Assembly: GCF_038023995.1 (NCBI RefSeq)
Contig: NZ_CP150660.1
Location: forward strand, 494,501 to 558,500
Reading direction: 5' to 3'
Length of the DNA stretch: 64,000 nt
Origin: Polaribacter atrinae
GTDB lineage: Bacteria > Bacteroidota > Bacteroidia > Flavobacteriales > Flavobacteriaceae
Shown: positions 61,214 to 64,000 of the stretch, in pieces
How the letters are laid out: each line of letters opens with the position of its first letter
Numbering within the stretch: the stretch's first letter is position 1
Position numbers and translations under genes: made by a program
The notes under the pieces: generated by a model
Told to the model about the DNA's origin: nothing
What the model saw: the letters and a program-made list of their open reading frames with translations, nothing else
The model's database searches: none

Positions 61214-61933
61214 TTGCCATTAACCATAAAACAACCAAGAATAAAATGTTACAAATGCATGCGCTCTTCAAGCACGTGTATTTGCAAATACATTAGTTCT
61301 TTGCAGACGAAGACGCGTTTTATTATTTTGATGCATCCAAAGGAGTACAAAAAAGAAAAAAAAGGAACGGGTTACATGACGAATCTTCAACTTGAAAATT
61401 CAGAAATAATTGTTGGTGTCGATTTTACCAATAATGAACGTATCAATGAACTATTAATTCAAGAAAATAGTACGTCTTTCTTATTGTATCCTGGCAAGGA
61501 CAGTTTTAACTTATCGACAAGAAAAAGTGCAGAAATACAAACGGTTATTGGGAACAATGCGAACATTTTTATTCTAGATGGTACTTGGCCTTGCGCCCGA
61601 AAAATGCTGAAACTGAGCACCAACTTGCAAGCTTTAAAAAGAGTGAGTTTTGATAACAAGATCATATCAAAATTTATTATTAAGCAGCAACCAGATCCTC
61701 TTTGTTTAAGTACTATTGAGTCGGTTTATACAGTCTTAAATTTATTAAATAAAGCCGACTTGGAACAATGCGATACCAAAGACTTTTTAATTCCGTTTGA
61801 AAAAATGATTGCGTATCAACTAGAATATACGCTAGACCCAACAAATAAAAATTATTGTGCTACAGAAAACAGCACAGAAATTTCTAAAAATCTGTATAAA
61901 AAATCGACAGAAAGACGTGTTATTTTTGAATAA
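61214..61933 (+). CDS. DTW-domain protein (tRNA aminocarboxypropyltransferase, TapT/TuaA-like)
   Basis: A 239-residue SPOUT-related enzyme. The N-terminal Zn cluster is CYKCMRSSSTCICKYI. The DTW motif is in FILDGTWPCARKMLKLS (D-G-T-W), and the later RVSFDNK and KQQPDPLCLSTIESVY fit. E. coli TapT (YfiP) makes acp3U47 in tRNAs from SAM. The only start that keeps the Cys cluster is TTG at 61214, since a stop lies 22 nt upstream and the next ATG (61259) would cut the cluster. An inverted repeat lies just upstream. Confidence 0.88.
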   Translation: MPLTIKQPRIKCYKCMRSSSTCICKYISSLQTKTRFIILMHPKEYKKEKKGTGYMTNLQLENSEIIVGVDFTNNERINELLIQENSTSFLLYPGKDSFNLSTRKSAEIQTVIGNNANIFILDGTWPCARKMLKLSTNLQALKRVSFDNKIISKFIIKQQPDPLCLSTIESVYTVLNLLNKADLEQCDTKDFLIPFEKMIAYQLEYTLDPTNKNYCATENSTEISKNLYKKSTERRVIFE

Positions 61934-62124
61934 GAATAAATGTAATTTATTAATTCGTAGTGTTTTAAATTGCGCCATCTATACGCTTTGTTAAAACTTC
62001 CTTAAGAGTCTTAATACTTACTACTTTCTGTATAAAAAATCTTAAATTCGTTACTGCTTACTCCTAATTTTGAGGAGTATTTTTAGAACATTACACTGAG
62101 TTTACCACATATAAAGACAAAAAA

Positions 62125-62774
62125 ATGAAAACTTTAAGAGAACAAACAGATGCTAAAATAGCTGCAGGACGAAATGCAAAACCAGAATTTATGAAAGGTG
62201 TTGATGCCGTTATTGAGAAAGCAAAAGCTTTTGAAGAAGGAAAAAATGCACTAAAAGTTGGCGAAAAAAAACCAATTTTTCACTACCAAACCCTGATGGA
62301 AAATTAATTTCTTTAGATGTTTTATTAGAAAAAGGTCCGTTGGTAATTACATTTTATCCTGGAGATTGGTGCCCGTATTGTAACTTACAATTAAGAGCAT
62401 TACAAGCTAGATTACCTGAAATGGATGCACTTGGCGCAAGCTTGGTTGCTATTAGTCCGCAAGTACCAGACGATTCCTTAACCAAAAGTGAAATTAGCGA
62501 AATGGATTTTACGGTATTATCAGATCAAGACGCAAAAACAGCTACAAAATATGGAGTTGCCTGGAAAGTGCCTGATTTTTTAGTGGAACATATGCGTGTA
62601 GATAGAGGTCTAGATTTAGACAAAGTAAATAACGGAGATGGAAGTATATTGCCAATACCTGCTACCTTTATTTTAGGGCAAGACGGCGTTGTTGCTTGGA
62701 ACTATGTAAATGTAGATTACAGAACACATTCTGAACCAGAAGAAATTATTGAAGCTTTAAAAAAGATTTCTTAA
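62125..62774 (+). pseudogene. Peroxiredoxin-like (AhpC/TSA) gene with a -1 frameshift
   Basis: The first 60 codons from ATG 62125 match the N-terminus of the peroxiredoxin-like family (MKTLREQTDAKIAAGRNAKP ... LKVGEKKPIF) and then run to a stop. Reading in the other frame continues with LPNPDGKLISLDVLLEKGP and VITFYPGDWCPYCNLQLRAL to a proper end. One base is missing near 62272-62280 (AAAAAAAACCAATTTTT), a homopolymer-rich place, so a sequencing error is possible. The thioredoxin-like active site GDWCPYC and the rest of the fold are intact downstream. If real, the gene is inactive. Confidence 0.85.
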
Positions 62775-62810
62775 ATTATTTATATTTGAATATCACTTTA
62801 AAAAAAATCC

Positions 62811-63335
62811 ATGAAAATTAAAATGATCACCCTTTTTATCACCGCTTTATTAACTGTTAATTTACAAACATCTGCACAAGAAAGTACAGATACTTTATTA
62901 AAAAACGCACAAGCAATCGCTAAAAAAGAAGGAAAAGCTATCTTTATTAAGTTTGAAGCTTCTTGGTGTGGTTGGTGTCATAAAATGACCAAAGACATGA
63001 AAGCAGAAACCACAAAAAAGTTCTTTGCAGATAATTATGTAATGTTGCCTGTTGTGGTTAAAGAATCTAAAGATAAAAAACATTTAGAAAACCCAGGTTC
63101 AGATCTATTATTAAAGAAGTACAATGGCGATACAGCAGGTTTGCCTTTTTGGGTTGTTTTAGATGCAGACTTAAAGGTAATTACCAATTCTTATGATGCA
63201 AATGGTAATAGTTTAGGTGCTCCAGGAAGTGCAGAAGAAGTAACGGTATTTATCGAAAAAATAAAGAAATCTGCCAAAAAAGTTACGGCAAGCGATATTG
63301 AAAATATTACAAATCAATTTGTAATGAAAAAATAA
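62811..63335 (+). CDS. Exported thioredoxin-like (Thioredoxin_7) protein
   Basis: A 174-residue exported protein. The signal peptide is MKIKMITLFITALLTVNLQT-SAQ, cut near residue 23. The thioredoxin-fold active site is C53-G-W-C56 in FIKFEASWCGWCHKMTKDM, the layout of Thioredoxin_7/DUF255-like proteins. The second half has GLPFWVVLDADLKVITNS. It probably handles periplasmic thiols. It is separately expressed; TATATTTG at 62781-62788 is a possible -7 box. Confidence 0.88.
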   Translation: MKIKMITLFITALLTVNLQTSAQESTDTLLKNAQAIAKKEGKAIFIKFEASWCGWCHKMTKDMKAETTKKFFADNYVMLPVVVKESKDKKHLENPGSDLLLKKYNGDTAGLPFWVVLDADLKVITNSYDANGNSLGAPGSAEEVTVFIEKIKKSAKKVTASDIENITNQFVMKK

Positions 63336-63370
63336 AAAGCAGATACAACTCAGTTATAGTACAAAATAAG

Positions 63371-63403
63371 CATCCAACATTTTAGATAATGTTGGATGTT
63401 TTC
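63371..63403 (+). terminator. Rho-independent terminator after the thioredoxin gene
   Basis: Perfect arms CATCCAACATT (63371-63381) and AATGTTGGATG (63388-63398), followed by TTTTC. Confidence 0.8.
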
Positions 63404-63591
63404 TGTTAAATCCTTTTTCTGTTTTCAGCAAAACAAACTCTACAAAATACTTTACAGTATAAAAGTTTTACTATAAATTTAAAAAATTAAAAAATATCTG
63501 GTTTTTAAAACAACAACTCCCCTATTTTTTAAAATTTAAATCCGAAATTTAAAAAGACTAAAACAGTTTTTGTTTCCTTAAAATAGTAAGA

Positions 63592-64000
63592 ATGAAATTT
63601 ATACAAATTAAAAAGCTACTCCTATTTTTTATCCCATTAACTGTAATAACATATTTAGTTATCGATAATTATTATACGATTATTACTAAAAATCAGTTGG
63701 AAATTATTAAGAATGGAGCTGCTAATGATTTGAATTCTAAAGGGATTTTAATTAATGATATGTATAAATATCTTGCAAAAGACATTGATATTATTGATTG
63801 GGAATACAAAAAAGATTTTGCGCTAGATTTAGAACCAAATAAAGACAAACTAGAAGCCTTTTTTCTTCACTTGGCAAATTTACAAACTACTTATGATCAA
63901 GTTCGTTTTATAGATACATTGGGTAATGAAATTGTTCGTGTAGATTTTGATAGTATCAATGCCGCAAAAGTTACAGATTTTAAGAAGCTTCAGAATAAAA
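63592..64000 (+). CDS. Membrane sensor protein, N-terminal part (dCache-like), cut by window end
   Basis: The frame opens at ATG 63592 and runs off the window (136 codons seen). It has an N-terminal transmembrane helix (LLLFFIPLTVITYLVI, about residues 9-24) and an extracytoplasmic region resembling the start of a dCache sensor domain (TTYDQVRFIDTLGNEIVRVD). Such N-termini usually belong to histidine kinases or diguanylate cyclases. The output domain lies outside, so the class cannot be called. Confidence 0.65.
   Translation, partial: MKFIQIKKLLLFFIPLTVITYLVIDNYYTIITKNQLEIIKNGAANDLNSKGILINDMYKYLAKDIDIIDWEYKKDFALDLEPNKDKLEAFFLHLANLQTTYDQVRFIDTLGNEIVRVDFDSINAAKVTDFKKLQNK

Noticed and set aside
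1..64000. tRNA, rRNA and other structured RNA genes
   Set aside because: I looked for GC-rich cloverleaf-like and rRNA-like segments and saw none; a covariance search could still find a small RNA.

Overview
The window looks like chromosome of a marine Flavobacteriaceae bacterium (Bacteroidota), Polaribacter- or Tenacibaculum-like. The evidence is low GC, promoters of the TAnnTTTG type, a type IX secretion (T9SS) C-terminal domain on a 1282-residue exported protein, many SC-type lipoproteins, and families common in Flavobacteria (DUF6090, DUF6515, Lacal_2735, TIGR03643, DUF4129/DUF4350 next to MoxR). The genus is an inference. I saw no rRNA, tRNA, CRISPR array or prophage.

Layout. 1-2950: a MacA/MacB-type export operon (adaptor cut by the window edge). 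3082-6244: a minus-strand block with an MFS transporter, a 47-residue lipoprotein, a class D beta-lactamase and an outer-membrane barrel gene whose signal peptide is broken by a stop; the last three are separated by two copies of one palindromic spacer. 6725-10486: LytS-type kinase, ABC exporter and LytTR regulator. 11019-14658: thioredoxin-like and small envelope proteins. 14773-19373: YbdG-type MscS channel, ThiE, a broken methionine aminopeptidase, a half DEAD-box protein and MarC. 19489-29328: the large T9SS protein, a KefB-type antiporter, a barrel protein, a beta-propeller lipoprotein and a patatin. 29369-30854: a REP/RAYT locus with two 310-bp internally deleted copies of the RAYT element. 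30930-34627: a minus-strand photolyase/cryptochrome cluster with DUF2256, TIGR03643 and Lacal_2735 proteins.

35195-41460 is an RDD / SpoIIM / DUF4129 / DUF4350 / MoxR / DUF58 locus interrupted by a palindromic repeat. 41680-50793 holds two DUF805 proteins, a Bcr-type efflux pump, a DUF4369-TlpA protein, TruC, a CPXCG protein, an NADP oxidoreductase, a fused branched-chain 2-oxoacid dehydrogenase E1, an Lrp regulator and an M14 peptidase. 51270-54022 is an XRE regulator with a multi-site operator, then HipA_2 kinase, DUF3037, a small membrane protein and an MscS channel. 54106-57076 has a broken PepSY-like gene, an HxlR/VOC divergent pair and dense palindrome arrays around a GIY-YIG nuclease. 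57208-64000 holds a B12-type radical SAM protein, a K+ channel with a TM2 protein, a DTW-domain enzyme, a frameshifted peroxiredoxin, a thioredoxin and the start of a sensor gene.

The most notable signals are the REP/RAYT locus with its deletion derivatives, the GIY-YIG gene inside a palindrome array, the XRE-HipA_2-DUF3037 module with its operator, the cassette-like spacers around the beta-lactamase, the photolyase cluster, and four disrupted genes whose exact lesions can be read.
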